A stretch of 55,721 nucleotides of DNA from an uncultured Oscillibacter sp. GTDB lineage: Bacteria; Bacillota; Clostridia; Oscillospirales; Oscillospiraceae. Every line of letters begins with the position of its first letter. The first letter of the stretch is position 1. Under the pieces are notes generated by a model. That model did not search any database, had not been told where the DNA came from, and saw nothing but the letters and a program-made list of their open reading frames with translations. Location: NCBI RefSeq assembly GCF_900544955.1, contig NZ_UQXD01000011.1, positions 1 to 55,721 of the forward strand, read 5' to 3'. Made by a program: the position numbers and the translations under genes. Below, piece by piece: positions 16,899-24,815 of this stretch.

Positions 16899-19103
16899 AT
16901 GAAACAACATTGGAAACAGCCCCTGTCGCTGCTGCTGGCCCTGTGCCTGTCCGCCGCGCTGCTGGTCCCGGCGGTCCAGGCCCGGGAGACGGCGGTCTTT
17001 GACGCCTTCCCGGAGCCGGTGCCCCTGGCGGACCGGGACTGGGAGCGGGCGGACACCGCCGCGTTCGGCCAGGCCCTTGCGGCTCTGGACGCCGCCGGCG
17101 CGGACGCCCCGGACCAGACGCTCTTCGCCCTCTGGACGGACCTGGATGAGGCCTACCAGCGCTTGGAGACAGCCTATATCTTCTGCACTCTGGACTACTA
17201 TCGGGACGCCGCCGCCTATGGAGACGCGTACATGGGCTGGGACAGCCTCATCAACCAGGCCTTCAACGACTACACTGCCGCCACCCAGGCCCTTCTGGCG
17301 GGCAGCTGCGCCCCGCTTTTGGAGGAGGCCCTGGGCGCGGACGCCGACGTCTATCGGGACATGCTGGTGGACACCCCGGCGCAGATGGCGATGCTGGAGG
17401 AGCAGACCGCCCTGGTCAACGACTACTGGCAGGCAATCACCCAGGACTACCGGGCGGTTTGGAACGGCCGGTCCTTTACGGAGGATGCCGCTGCGGAGGC
17501 CTATCTGGACGGCACGCTGTCCGACGAGGCGTACGGCGCCATTACGGCGGAGATCGCCAAGGCCCGGAACGCCGCCGCCGCGCCCATTCTGGCGGAGCTG
17601 GTGCCCCTGCGCAACCGCTACGCCGCCTCCCACGGGTACGACAGCTACGCCGCCTTCGCCTACGAGAAAATCTATGACCGGGACTACGCCCCGGCGGACA
17701 CCGCCGCCCTCTACCAGGCGGTGAAGGAGATCTTCGTCCCCCTGTCCCGGGAGCTGAATGCCGTGCTGTTCTACCGCCCCTCGCTGGACGGGTCGCTGCT
17801 GGACGGTATGACGGACCTGACCCAGGAGGAGGTGCTGGACCTGGCGGCGCCCTGCGTGGAGCAGATTTCCAGCGAATACGCGGCGGTGTACGCCTATATG
17901 CGGGACCAGGACCTCTGCGACATCGGCCCCCTGGACACCAAGTCCAGCGTCGGCTTCACGAACGCGCTCCCGGCGTATGGCTCCGCCTACCTGTTCAACC
18001 GGCCCATGGGCATCTATTGGGACGTAAAGGTGCTGATCCATGAGTTCGGACACTATGCCGACGCTGCCCTGAGCCCAAATACCGTGCTCTGCTTCGATAC
18101 CGCCGAAATCTGCTCCCAGGGGCTGGAACTGCTGACGCTGCCCTTTGCCGCACAATTGGCGGGAGCGGCGGGCGCCGACGCCTACCGGGCGGCAGAGCTC
18201 CTGGATATGATCGACGGCGTGATCTCCGGCTGCCTGGAGGACGAGTTCCAGCAGGCCGTGTACGCGGACGGCGGCATGACGGCGCCGGAGATGAACCGCC
18301 TGTACCGCCAGCTGGCCGCCGAGTACGGCTACCAGTACGCCTCGCCGGGGGACCAGGCCTACAACTGGGTGCAGATCTCCCACACCTTTGAAAGCCCCTT
18401 CTATTACATCAGCTACGCCACCTCCGCCCTGTCCAGTCTGGAGCTGCTGGGGCGCTCCCTGACGGATTTCGACGGCGCCGTGGACACCTACCTGTCCCTG
18501 GTCGCCCAGACGGAGACCCGGGGCTATCTGGCGGCGCTGGAGGAGGCGGGCCTCTCCAACCCCCTCCGCCCCGACGCTGTGGAGCAAATCGCCGCGGACA
18601 CCCTCCGCTATCTGGAGCAGACGCTTTACCATCTGCCCGCCTGGGACCTCTCCGACAATTGGGCGGCGGAGGCAGTCCGCCTCTGCACCGCCGCCGGGCT
18701 GTTCCAGGGCGACGAACCGTTCCACGCCGAGGCGCCTCTGACCCAGGAGGCCCTGGCCGCCCTCCTCCATCGCCTGGCGGGCAGCCCGGAGACCGAGTCC
18801 TCCCCCCTTTCCTGGGCGGCGGAGGAGGCCCTCATGGACCCGGCGGCACTGGCGGAGCCGGGCCGGGCCGTCACCCGGCAGGAGCTGGCGCAATCGCTGT
18901 TCCGCCTCTTCGGTGAGGCGTCCTCCGGGGCGGCGCCGGACTTTGCGGACTGGGACCAGACGGCGCCGGAGGCGGCTCCCGCGCTGGCCTGGGCCGTGGA
19001 GGCCGGGCTGTTCCAGGGCGACGGGGCGGGCCTGCTCCGGCCCGGCCAGCCCGCCACCTGGGGCGCCGCGGCGGCGGTGCTCTACCGCTGGATGATGGGC
19101 TGA
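16899..19103 (+). CDS. Secreted M3-family metallopeptidase with C-terminal SLH-like repeats
   Basis: Predicted exported oligopeptidase of the PepF/M3 type. The 734-residue product has a signal peptide (cleavage after VQA, about residue 28), an all-helical N-domain and the zinc motif HEFGH at 381-385 with a further Glu downstream in AEICSQGLELL. Residues 580-734 contain two S-layer-homology-like units (WAAEAVRLCTAAGLFQGD and ALAWAVEAGLFQGD), so the enzyme is probably held at the cell surface. Cytoplasmic PepF lacks both the signal and the anchor. RBS AGGGGAG precedes ATG. Confidence 0.9.
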   Translation: MKQHWKQPLSLLLALCLSAALLVPAVQARETAVFDAFPEPVPLADRDWERADTAAFGQALAALDAAGADAPDQTLFALWTDLDEAYQRLETAYIFCTLDYYRDAAAYGDAYMGWDSLINQAFNDYTAATQALLAGSCAPLLEEALGADADVYRDMLVDTPAQMAMLEEQTALVNDYWQAITQDYRAVWNGRSFTEDAAAEAYLDGTLSDEAYGAITAEIAKARNAAAAPILAELVPLRNRYAASHGYDSYAAFAYEKIYDRDYAPADTAALYQAVKEIFVPLSRELNAVLFYRPSLDGSLLDGMTDLTQEEVLDLAAPCVEQISSEYAAVYAYMRDQDLCDIGPLDTKSSVGFTNALPAYGSAYLFNRPMGIYWDVKVLIHEFGHYADAALSPNTVLCFDTAEICSQGLELLTLPFAAQLAGAAGADAYRAAELLDMIDGVISGCLEDEFQQAVYADGGMTAPEMNRLYRQLAAEYGYQYASPGDQAYNWVQISHTFESPFYYISYATSALSSLELLGRSLTDFDGAVDTYLSLVAQTETRGYLAALEEAGLSNPLRPDAVEQIAADTLRYLEQTLYHLPAWDLSDNWAAEAVRLCTAAGLFQGDEPFHAEAPLTQEALAALLHRLAGSPETESSPLSWAAEEALMDPAALAEPGRAVTRQELAQSLFRLFGEASSGAAPDFADWDQTAPEAAPALAWAVEAGLFQGDGAGLLRPGQPATWGAAAAVLYRWMMG

Positions 19104-19114
19104 CGACAACAAAG

Positions 19115-19146
19115 CAGGGAGGGACCCCATGGGGACCCTCCCTGCG
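19115..19146. terminator. 32-bp perfect palindrome after the peptidase gene
   Basis: 16-base arms without a spacer, followed on the plus strand by GGTTATAG; likely terminator. Confidence 0.65.
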
Positions 19147-19201
19147 GTTATAGATGTCTTCCGGCGATTCGCTGCCGGAGTGGTGTAAACAAATAGAATC
19201 A

Positions 19202-19374
19202 TGTTCTGCCGCGGCGTGTACGTGGCAGAACATCCCCCTCGGCCCGCAAGTGTACGAACTGTGCGCCGTAAGCGCACAGTGAGTGCGCGCAGTGGGCCGC
19301 CGTTTTCTCGAAAAATGCCTCGGCATTTTTTCGAGAACCACGGGGAGGGCCCCCGCGGGGGCCCTCCCCGTGGT
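19202..19374. repeat. Cluster of inverted repeats between convergent genes
   Basis: No gene is seen in 19104-19373. It holds TGTTCTGCC/GGCAGAACA (19202-19231), a TCTCGAAAAA..TTTTTTCGAGA hairpin (about 19306-19336) and a perfect 38-bp palindrome at 19337-19374 whose last base is inside the stop codon of the minus-strand gene. The last two probably terminate that gene. Confidence 0.6.
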
Positions 19375-20777
19375 CATACCAGCTTTTCAAAGTAGAAGAA
19401 GGTCTCGTCCTCCCCACTCCTGCGCATACAGGAGGAGAGCATCCGGGCGGAGGACTGGTTCTCCTTGTAGCACTTGGCCACCACCCGGGAGAGGTGGACC
19501 TGATAGAGCCCCCAGTTGGCCACGGCGGCGAAGGCCTCCGTGCCGTAGCCGTTGCCCGCATAGGCCCGGTCGATGCGGCAGCCCAGCTCCGCGCCGCCCC
19601 GGCAGTCGAACCGGTACAGCACCGCCTCGCCGATGAGCTTCCCGTCCAGGCGGACGGCGAAATTCACCGCCAGCCGGTTTTCAAAGTCCCGGCGGGCTAC
19701 GTCGAAGAAGCTCCGCTCCTCCACCGGCTTCCCCAGGCCGCCCACGTCGTCATAGCCCCACCAGCGGTTTCGCTCCCCGTCCAGGACCAGGGCGTTGTAG
19801 GCGGGGATATCCGCCTCCGTCAGGGCGGAGAGGGTCAGCCGCTCCGTCTTCAGCTCCGGGATGGCGGTCACGTGGCGCAGCAGCTCGTTCTGGGGCTCGA
19901 AGCAGTATTTGGGCGCCAGCTTGGCGGGGCCGTACTGGAGCTTGGAGGTCCGCAGCCCCCGGTCCGCCGCGTCGTCCTCCCGGTTGATCCACCGGCACCC
20001 CTCCCCGAAGGCCCCGGCAAAGGTCTGGACCAGGGTGGGATACACGCCGGTGTAGGAATACAGGGCCTTTTCAATATGGATGATGAGGGTGTCCCCGCAC
20101 TTTTCCGCCAGGGACAGGGCGATGAGCTTCTCCCCGTCGAACATGCCCCCCGCCAGGAACCAGGGCTTCCCCGCCATCTTCAGCATCTGCTTGGCCAGCT
20201 TCAGCTCGTCACGGGCCTTGGCGTTGTCCCCCTTGGGAAACTCCGCCTCGTAGTCCACCCAGAACCGGTCGATCACCGCCTCGTCCTTCCCCGTCAGAGG
20301 GCGGAACGCCGCATCGGGCCACTGGGTGTGGAATTTCTTGATGTGGTTGCGCTGGCCGGAGTACCGCCGCCCGGCGAAGAGCTGCAAATCCTCCTGGTAG
20401 TACACGTAGTCCCGCCAGGTGCGGATGTCGCTGACCCGCACGTAGGGATACCGGGCCAGCAGCCGGGCCGCCTTGCTCTCCGGCACCACGGAGATCACCG
20501 GCATGGCGCCGCTCTCCAGACAGTAGGCCTCGATGGCCTCCAGGGCGGCGTCCTCGTCCCCCTCCGGGCCGGGAACGGGATAGTCAAACACCCAGCGGCC
20601 GTTGTGATCGTTGCGCACCACCAGGCACCCGGCGATCTCCGCCCAGGCGGGATGCAGCACCGGGCGCCACATCAGCTTGGTCCCCACGGAGTACTCGCAC
20701 AGGCCGAATGGGCAGTTCTGGTAGTATTTCCGCAGTTTGGTGCCGTCCTGCTTGGTCACTGGCTTGAATTGGTACAT
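19374..20777 (-). CDS. DUF2156 (LPG-synthase C-domain-like) and GNAT acetyltransferase fusion
   Basis: A 467-residue soluble protein with two acyltransferase-type halves. Residues 1-300 match the DUF2156 fold found as the catalytic domain of lysyl-phosphatidylglycerol synthases (NHIKKFH, FPKGDN, IHIEKALYSYTGVYPTL, WINREDDAADRGLR and LAPKY are typical). Residues 310-467 form a RimJ/RimL-like GNAT (LKTERLTLSALTEAD, then AYAGNGYGTEAF as the acetyl-CoA loop). There is no membrane flippase domain. Substrates are unknown; aminoacyl or acetyl transfer is inferred. RBS GGAGG precedes ATG by 7 bases. Confidence 0.85.
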   Translation of the reverse strand: MYQFKPVTKQDGTKLRKYYQNCPFGLCEYSVGTKLMWRPVLHPAWAEIAGCLVVRNDHNGRWVFDYPVPGPEGDEDAALEAIEAYCLESGAMPVISVVPESKAARLLARYPYVRVSDIRTWRDYVYYQEDLQLFAGRRYSGQRNHIKKFHTQWPDAAFRPLTGKDEAVIDRFWVDYEAEFPKGDNAKARDELKLAKQMLKMAGKPWFLAGGMFDGEKLIALSLAEKCGDTLIIHIEKALYSYTGVYPTLVQTFAGAFGEGCRWINREDDAADRGLRTSKLQYGPAKLAPKYCFEPQNELLRHVTAIPELKTERLTLSALTEADIPAYNALVLDGERNRWWGYDDVGGLGKPVEERSFFDVARRDFENRLAVNFAVRLDGKLIGEAVLYRFDCRGGAELGCRIDRAYAGNGYGTEAFAAVANWGLYQVHLSRVVAKCYKENQSSARMLSSCMRRSGEDETFFYFEKLV

Positions 20778-21144
20778 AAAAAACCTCCATGCGCCTCCCG
20801 GCGCCCTCTTCCGTGCAGCCCCTGTCGGGGCACAATTTTTCTATGATAGTATACGCCGCTTCCGGAGAAAATACAGTAGTTTCCGCAACAGGTCCCGCCG
20901 GTTTCCGCCCCGCCCGGGCAAGCAGCCCTCCGGCCCGCAGCGGGCGGGACCGGGTTCCATCTGCCAAACTCCTGGCAACTTGCAAGGGGGCGGCGGGGGC
21001 GAAGGGCTTGAGAAAACCGGGCCGGTGTGGTAGGATGGGGGAGATAGCTGCTCCGGCGGGGCGGCGCCGTCCGGCAAAATCGGAACAGGACACCGTCCGC
21101 ACGGCGCCCCGGGGAAAAGCGGAGCGGATGCACGAAAACCCGCG

Positions 21145-21579
21145 ATGCGCCTGCCGACGGTCCCCCTTGCTGCCGGGGACTACACCCATACGGCGCGGGA
21201 GCAGGCCCCGGACGGCCCGTCTGTGGAAACGGAGGCCGCCGCGGATGGGGAGAAACCCGCATCCCCGGAGGCGCCGCTTCCCGCCGCGGTCCCCTTTGAC
21301 GGCGCTCGGTACATCGGGACTGGGAAACCGGCGAGCCCAACCTGGAAATTGCTGGGGACGGCACCGGCCAATCCTGCATGCAGCCCGGCGTCGACCCGCC
21401 TCACCACGCCGGACGGCGGCGTTGGGGAAATGGCGGCTCTTCCCAGCCGCGGATGCCGCCGGAATTCCCATCGGCGGGGTCATCACGGCGGACGGACAGA
21501 CCGCGACGGCGACGTTTCCCGACGCTACCCGGCCGCTGCTGGAAAACGGCACCGTCTTCCGCTGTCCCAAGGCGTCTGA
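21145..21579 (+). pseudogene. Possible decayed coding remnant
   Basis: The gap 20778-21639 has no intact gene. Two short plus-strand frames read like protein: one to about 21390 (with PFDGARYIGTGKP) and another from about 21420 to 21579 (with GGVITADGQTATATFPD). Together they look like one exported or lipoprotein-type gene broken by at least one frameshift and lacking a clear RBS or start. It could be chance frame space in GC-rich DNA. Confidence 0.3.
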
Positions 21580-21639
21580 TTCCCCGGCGGCCCCCGCCGG
21601 GCCGCGCCCCTGCCCCCAAAAACAACCAGGAGGTCCCCC

Positions 21640-22263
21640 ATGACGGAACGAGACCGGATGCTCTCCGGAGCACTCTACAACGCCGGAGACGCCGAACTGA
21701 CGGCGGCCCGCCGGCGGGCCCAGGCGCTGACCTGGCGCTTCAACCAGGCGGACCCCACCCGCCCAGACTACCAGCGCACCCAGGAGCAATTGCTCCGCAC
21801 GCTGCTGGGGCACTTGGGCGAGAGCGGCTGGATTGAGGCGCCCTTCCGTTGCGACTACGGCGCCAACCTCTCCATCGGCAGCCATTTCTATGCCAACTAC
21901 GACTGCATCTTCCTGGACGTGGCCCCCATCACCATCGGGGACCATGTGTTCTTCGGCCCCCGGGTGTGCCTCTACACCGCCGGACACCCCACCGTTCCGG
22001 AGATCCGGAACCTGGAGCTGGAATTCGGCCTGCCCATCACCATCGGCGACAGCGTGTGGATCGGCGGCAACACGGTGGTCCTCCCCGGTGTCTCCATCGG
22101 AGACGGCACGGTGGTGGCCGCCGCCTCCGTGGTGACCAGGGACCTGCCCGCCGGCGTCCTGGCCGCCGGAAACCCCTGCCGGGTCCTCCGCCCCCTCACC
22201 GATGGGGACCGGGACCGCTGGGAGGGGGAGCGCAGGACCTATGCGGCGTCCCGACAGGACTGA
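21640..22263 (+). CDS. Sugar O-acetyltransferase, maltose/galactoside acetyltransferase type
   Basis: Transfers acetyl from acetyl-CoA to a sugar hydroxyl. The 207-residue product has the N-terminal Mac domain (MLSGALYNAGDAEL), then left-handed beta-helix hexapeptide repeats (ITIGDHVFFGP, ITIGDSVWIGGNTVVLPGVSIGDGTVVAAASVV), with the catalytic His in TAGHP. The C-terminal AGNPCRVLR is typical of Maa/LacA/NodL. RBS AGGAGG is eight bases before ATG. The physiological sugar is unknown. It converges on the mreB homologue, sharing a bidirectional terminator. Confidence 0.92.
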   Translation: MTERDRMLSGALYNAGDAELTAARRRAQALTWRFNQADPTRPDYQRTQEQLLRTLLGHLGESGWIEAPFRCDYGANLSIGSHFYANYDCIFLDVAPITIGDHVFFGPRVCLYTAGHPTVPEIRNLELEFGLPITIGDSVWIGGNTVVLPGVSIGDGTVVAAASVVTRDLPAGVLAAGNPCRVLRPLTDGDRDRWEGERRTYAASRQD

Positions 22264-22297
22264 AAATGAAGAGGCCCCACCCTTATAGCGGTTTGGC

Positions 22298-22330
22298 AAA
22301 AGAAGAAGGCCCTCCGGGCCTTCTTCTTTT
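22298..22330. terminator. Bidirectional rho-independent terminator
   Basis: 15-bp perfect stem AAAAGAAGAAGGCCC / GGGCCTTCTTCTTTT with TCC loop, A-rich on one side and T-rich on the other, between convergent genes. Confidence 0.92.
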
Positions 22331-22357
22331 TCGTCCGGGGCGTTCCCCGGCCCGTCG

Positions 22358-23383
22358 TCAGTTCATCTGCTTGCGGCGGCTGAGGTTCATGGTGCCGTCC
22401 TGCATGTTGTTCAGGGAGTCCAAGCTCTTGCCCGTGCCCAGGGCCACGCAGGAGATGGCGTCCTCCGCAATCTCCGTGTGGATACCGGTGCGGGCGGTCA
22501 CCAGCTTGTCGAAGCCGGAGACCAGGCTGCCGCCGCCGGTCATCACAATGCCGTTGGTGGAGATGTCCGCCACCAGCTCCGGGGGCGTCCGCTCCAGCAC
22601 GGAGTGGATGGCCTCCATGATCCGCTCCACCGGCTCCTCGAAGGCGTCCATCATCTCCGTGGAGGAGACGGTGACCACCTTGGGAAGACCCGTCAGCAGG
22701 CAGCGGCCCTTCACGTCCATGGTCTCCTCCTCTTCCTTGGGGAAGACACAGCCGATCTGCTTTTTCATCTCCTCGGCGGTGCGCTCGCCCACCAGCAGGT
22801 TGTGCTTGCGGCGCATGTACTTCACCACCGCCTCGTTCAGCTGGTCGCCGGCGATTTTGATGGAGGCGGACTCCACCACGCCGGAGAGGGAGATCACCGC
22901 GATGTCGGCGGTGCCGCCGCCGATGTCCACCACCATGTGGCCGTCGGGCTTGGCGATGTCGATGCCGGCGCCGATGGCCGCGGCCACGGGCTCCTCGATG
23001 AGATACACCTTCCGGGCGCCGGCCTGGATGCCCGCGTCGATGACGGCGCGCTCCTCCACCTCCGTGATGCCGGAGGGGACGCAGATGATGACCCGGGGCT
23101 TGAAAAAGGAGACCCCGGCCACCTTGTGAATGAACTCCTTGAGCATCCGCTCCGTCATGTCGTAGTCGGAGATGACGCCCTCCCGCAGGGGGCGGATGGC
23201 CACGATGTTGCCGGGGGTGCGGCCCAGCATGGCCTGGGCCTCGGTGCCCACCTTCAGCAGCTTGCCGGTGTTTTTGTCCAGCGCCACCACGGAGGGCTCA
23301 TTCAGCACGATGCCCTTGCCCCGCACATATACCAAAACCGACGCGGTACCCAGATCGATACCGATATCCTTTGCCATGGACAT
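22358..23383 (-). CDS. mreB: MreB/Mbl actin-like rod-shape protein
   Basis: Bacterial actin that organises lateral wall synthesis at the membrane. The 341-residue product has the phosphate-1 loop DIGIDLGTASVLVYV, GRTPGNIVAIRPL, VDIGGGTADIAVISL (phosphate 2) and the adenosine motif MTGGGSLVSGFD. The start of the protein and the KGKGIVLNEPSVVALDKN stretch look closer to B. subtilis Mbl than to MreB. There are no mreC or mreD genes beside it. Start ATG at 23383 follows GAGGTGG; a further in-frame ATG at 23377 is possible. Confidence 0.93.
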   Translation of the reverse strand: MSMAKDIGIDLGTASVLVYVRGKGIVLNEPSVVALDKNTGKLLKVGTEAQAMLGRTPGNIVAIRPLREGVISDYDMTERMLKEFIHKVAGVSFFKPRVIICVPSGITEVEERAVIDAGIQAGARKVYLIEEPVAAAIGAGIDIAKPDGHMVVDIGGGTADIAVISLSGVVESASIKIAGDQLNEAVVKYMRRKHNLLVGERTAEEMKKQIGCVFPKEEEETMDVKGRCLLTGLPKVVTVSSTEMMDAFEEPVERIMEAIHSVLERTPPELVADISTNGIVMTGGGSLVSGFDKLVTARTGIHTEIAEDAISCVALGTGKSLDSLNNMQDGTMNLSRRKQMN

Positions 23384-23453
23384 AGACTCCACCTCATTGA
23401 TCTTTCTATACGTTATTATGAACGGTTTTCCCGCTTACAATCATACAGATTTT

Positions 23454-23482
23454 ATTATAACGGCAAATTTATGTAATTGCAA
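23454..23482 (-). promoter_or_regulatory. Sigma-A type promoter of the mreB homologue
   Basis: Minus-strand -35 TTGCAA (23477-23482), 17-base spacer, -10 TATAAT (23454-23459). It overlaps the end of comF, so mreB can be expressed independently. Confidence 0.75.
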
Positions 23483-24173
23483 CCTCATTCTTTGACAGTT
23501 CCCGGCTTTTTCCGACCTTTTTCGGCCTGGCCAGCGCCACCGTAACGCACACCACCTCCGCCGCGCCGCAGTCCTTCAAAACCCGGGCGCACTCCGACAA
23601 GGTGGCGCCGGTGGTACAGATGTCGTCCACGAGGAGAATCCGCCGGTCCCGGACCGCGCCCGCCGCCTCGTAGACGCCCAGCACGTTGGCCCGGCGGGCG
23701 GCGGCCTCCGTCAGCCCCGACTGGGTGGCGTTGTGGCTGATCTTGCGCAGGCAGGCCGCGGGCCTCGTCCCCCAGAGGCGGCAGGCGGCCCGGGCCAGCA
23801 GCTCCGCCTGGTCGTACCCCCTCTGCCGCAGGCGCTTCCGGCTCACCGGCACCCAGGTCACGGTGTCAAAGGCCCCGGGGAAATGCTCGGCGGCACAGCG
23901 GGCCACCAGCTCCCCCAGAGGCTCCGCCGCCGCAGAGGCCCCCTGAAATTTGAAGCGCAGCAGGCCCTCCCGGGCCAAGTCCTCATACCACAGCGGCGAT
24001 GCGCACCGCAGCCCGCCGCCCAGCTCCCGGAGGGCCTCGGCGTCCGCGGTCCAGGGCAGCTTTGCCTCGCAGGCCGGGCAGAGGCCCGGGCAGTCCAGCA
24101 CCTTGCCGCAGAAGGGGCATTTCGGCGGGAACAGCAGGTTCAGCACCCGCTCCGCCGCCGTCAGCCCTCCCAC
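23469..24173 (-). CDS. comF: ComF family phosphoribosyltransferase-fold protein
   Basis: In Bacillus, ComFC-type proteins help transforming DNA enter the cell; many clostridia keep comF without a full competence set. The 234-residue product has the N-terminal zinc ribbon (CPFCG and CPAC), a central RQRGYDQAELLA stretch and the PRPP-binding motif ILLVDDICTTGAT. The GTG start at 24173 overlaps the 3' end of the XRE gene by 13 bases, suggesting co-transcription with that regulator. Confidence 0.9.
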   Translation of the reverse strand: MGGLTAAERVLNLLFPPKCPFCGKVLDCPGLCPACEAKLPWTADAEALRELGGGLRCASPLWYEDLAREGLLRFKFQGASAAAEPLGELVARCAAEHFPGAFDTVTWVPVSRKRLRQRGYDQAELLARAACRLWGTRPAACLRKISHNATQSGLTEAAARRANVLGVYEAAGAVRDRRILLVDDICTTGATLSECARVLKDCGAAEVVCVTVALARPKKVGKSRELSKNEVAIT

Positions 24174-24403
24174 TGCGCCAGAAGTTCGTCGTAGGTGGTG
24201 TCCAAGGTATCCCGGATGCCCCGGAGCTGGGTGGCCAGAATGTGCTGGGTGCCCCGCTCGATCTTCACCAGGGTCTCCCGGGTCATCTCCACCCCCTCCA
24301 GCTGCAGCAGGCGGACCAGCTCCGTCTGCCCGATGCCCCGCTGGGTGCGGAGTCTGCGGATATTGGCACCAATCCGAATGTTCTGTTTAATTTTCTGCTC
24401 CAT
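24161..24403 (-). CDS. Small XRE-family helix-turn-helix regulator
   Basis: An 80-residue single-domain DNA-binding protein: IGANIRRLRTQRGIGQTELVRLLQ is the first part of an HTH_3 fold, followed by TRETLVKIERG as recognition helix region. There is no sensor domain. Start ATG follows GGAGGAAAACT; an upstream in-frame start at 24427 lies within an inverted repeat and lacks an RBS. It overlaps comF. Two matching operator-like inverted repeats lie directly upstream, so autoregulation is likely. Confidence 0.85.
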   Translation of the reverse strand: MEQKIKQNIRIGANIRRLRTQRGIGQTELVRLLQLEGVEMTRETLVKIERGTQHILATQLRGIRDTLDTTYDELLAQWEG

Positions 24404-24420
24404 AGTTTTCCTCCGCAAAA

Positions 24421-24490
24421 GGACCAATTTCGGTCCTTTTTGGGTTTATTCTATGGAGACATCCCTCTTTTATGGGACCTGTTTGGGTCC
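24421..24490. promoter_or_regulatory. Two GGACC-N6-GGTCC operator-like inverted repeats
   Basis: GGACC-AATTTC-GGTCC at 24421-24436 and GGACC-TGTTTG-GGTCC at 24475-24490, 54 bases apart (about five helical turns), immediately upstream of the XRE gene. Between them on the minus strand is a TAGAAT -10-like hexamer. Likely binding sites of the XRE protein (inference). Confidence 0.6.
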
Positions 24491-24524
24491 AGAAAATAAA
24501 TTCACCGCCCTACCGGGGCGGAAC

Positions 24525-24760
24525 TGGCGGGATTTCCACCCGCCGGGGCGTGGGGCGGCCGCGCATCGCGCGGGGGACGGGAGATATCCGCGCACGGCGC
24601 GGGGACGGGGATTTCCGCCGTCGGGCGGGGATGGGAATGCCGCCACCGTGGGGCGGCGTCCCCTCGTCCCTGCCTGGCGGCGGGCCTTCCTTCCCCGCGC
24701 ATGGGGCGCGGATTCCCCGTCCCGTGGTGCGAAAAGTCCCCGCCCGACGGCGGGCAATCT
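24525..24760. repeat. Degenerate GC-rich mini-hairpin array
   Basis: The gene-free stretch 24491-24815 contains successive short units of about 25-30 bases, each with an arm like CCGCGCA or CCGCC, its complement a few bases on, then GGGGACGGGGATTT-like sequence (units start near 24557, 24586, 24613, 24638). No coding sense is seen on either strand. Confidence 0.5.
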
Positions 24761-24815
24761 CTCCGGCCGAAACACACTCTCCCTCCGGCCAGGCAGGGCA
24801 GTCTCCCCTGCCCGC

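Noticed and set aside
19337..19374. Insertion sequence end or attachment site
   Set aside because: A palindrome alone, with no transposase or integrase gene, target duplication or tRNA gene nearby.
24525..24760. CRISPR array
   Set aside because: Units vary too much, have no constant repeat with unique spacers, and no cas genes are in the window.
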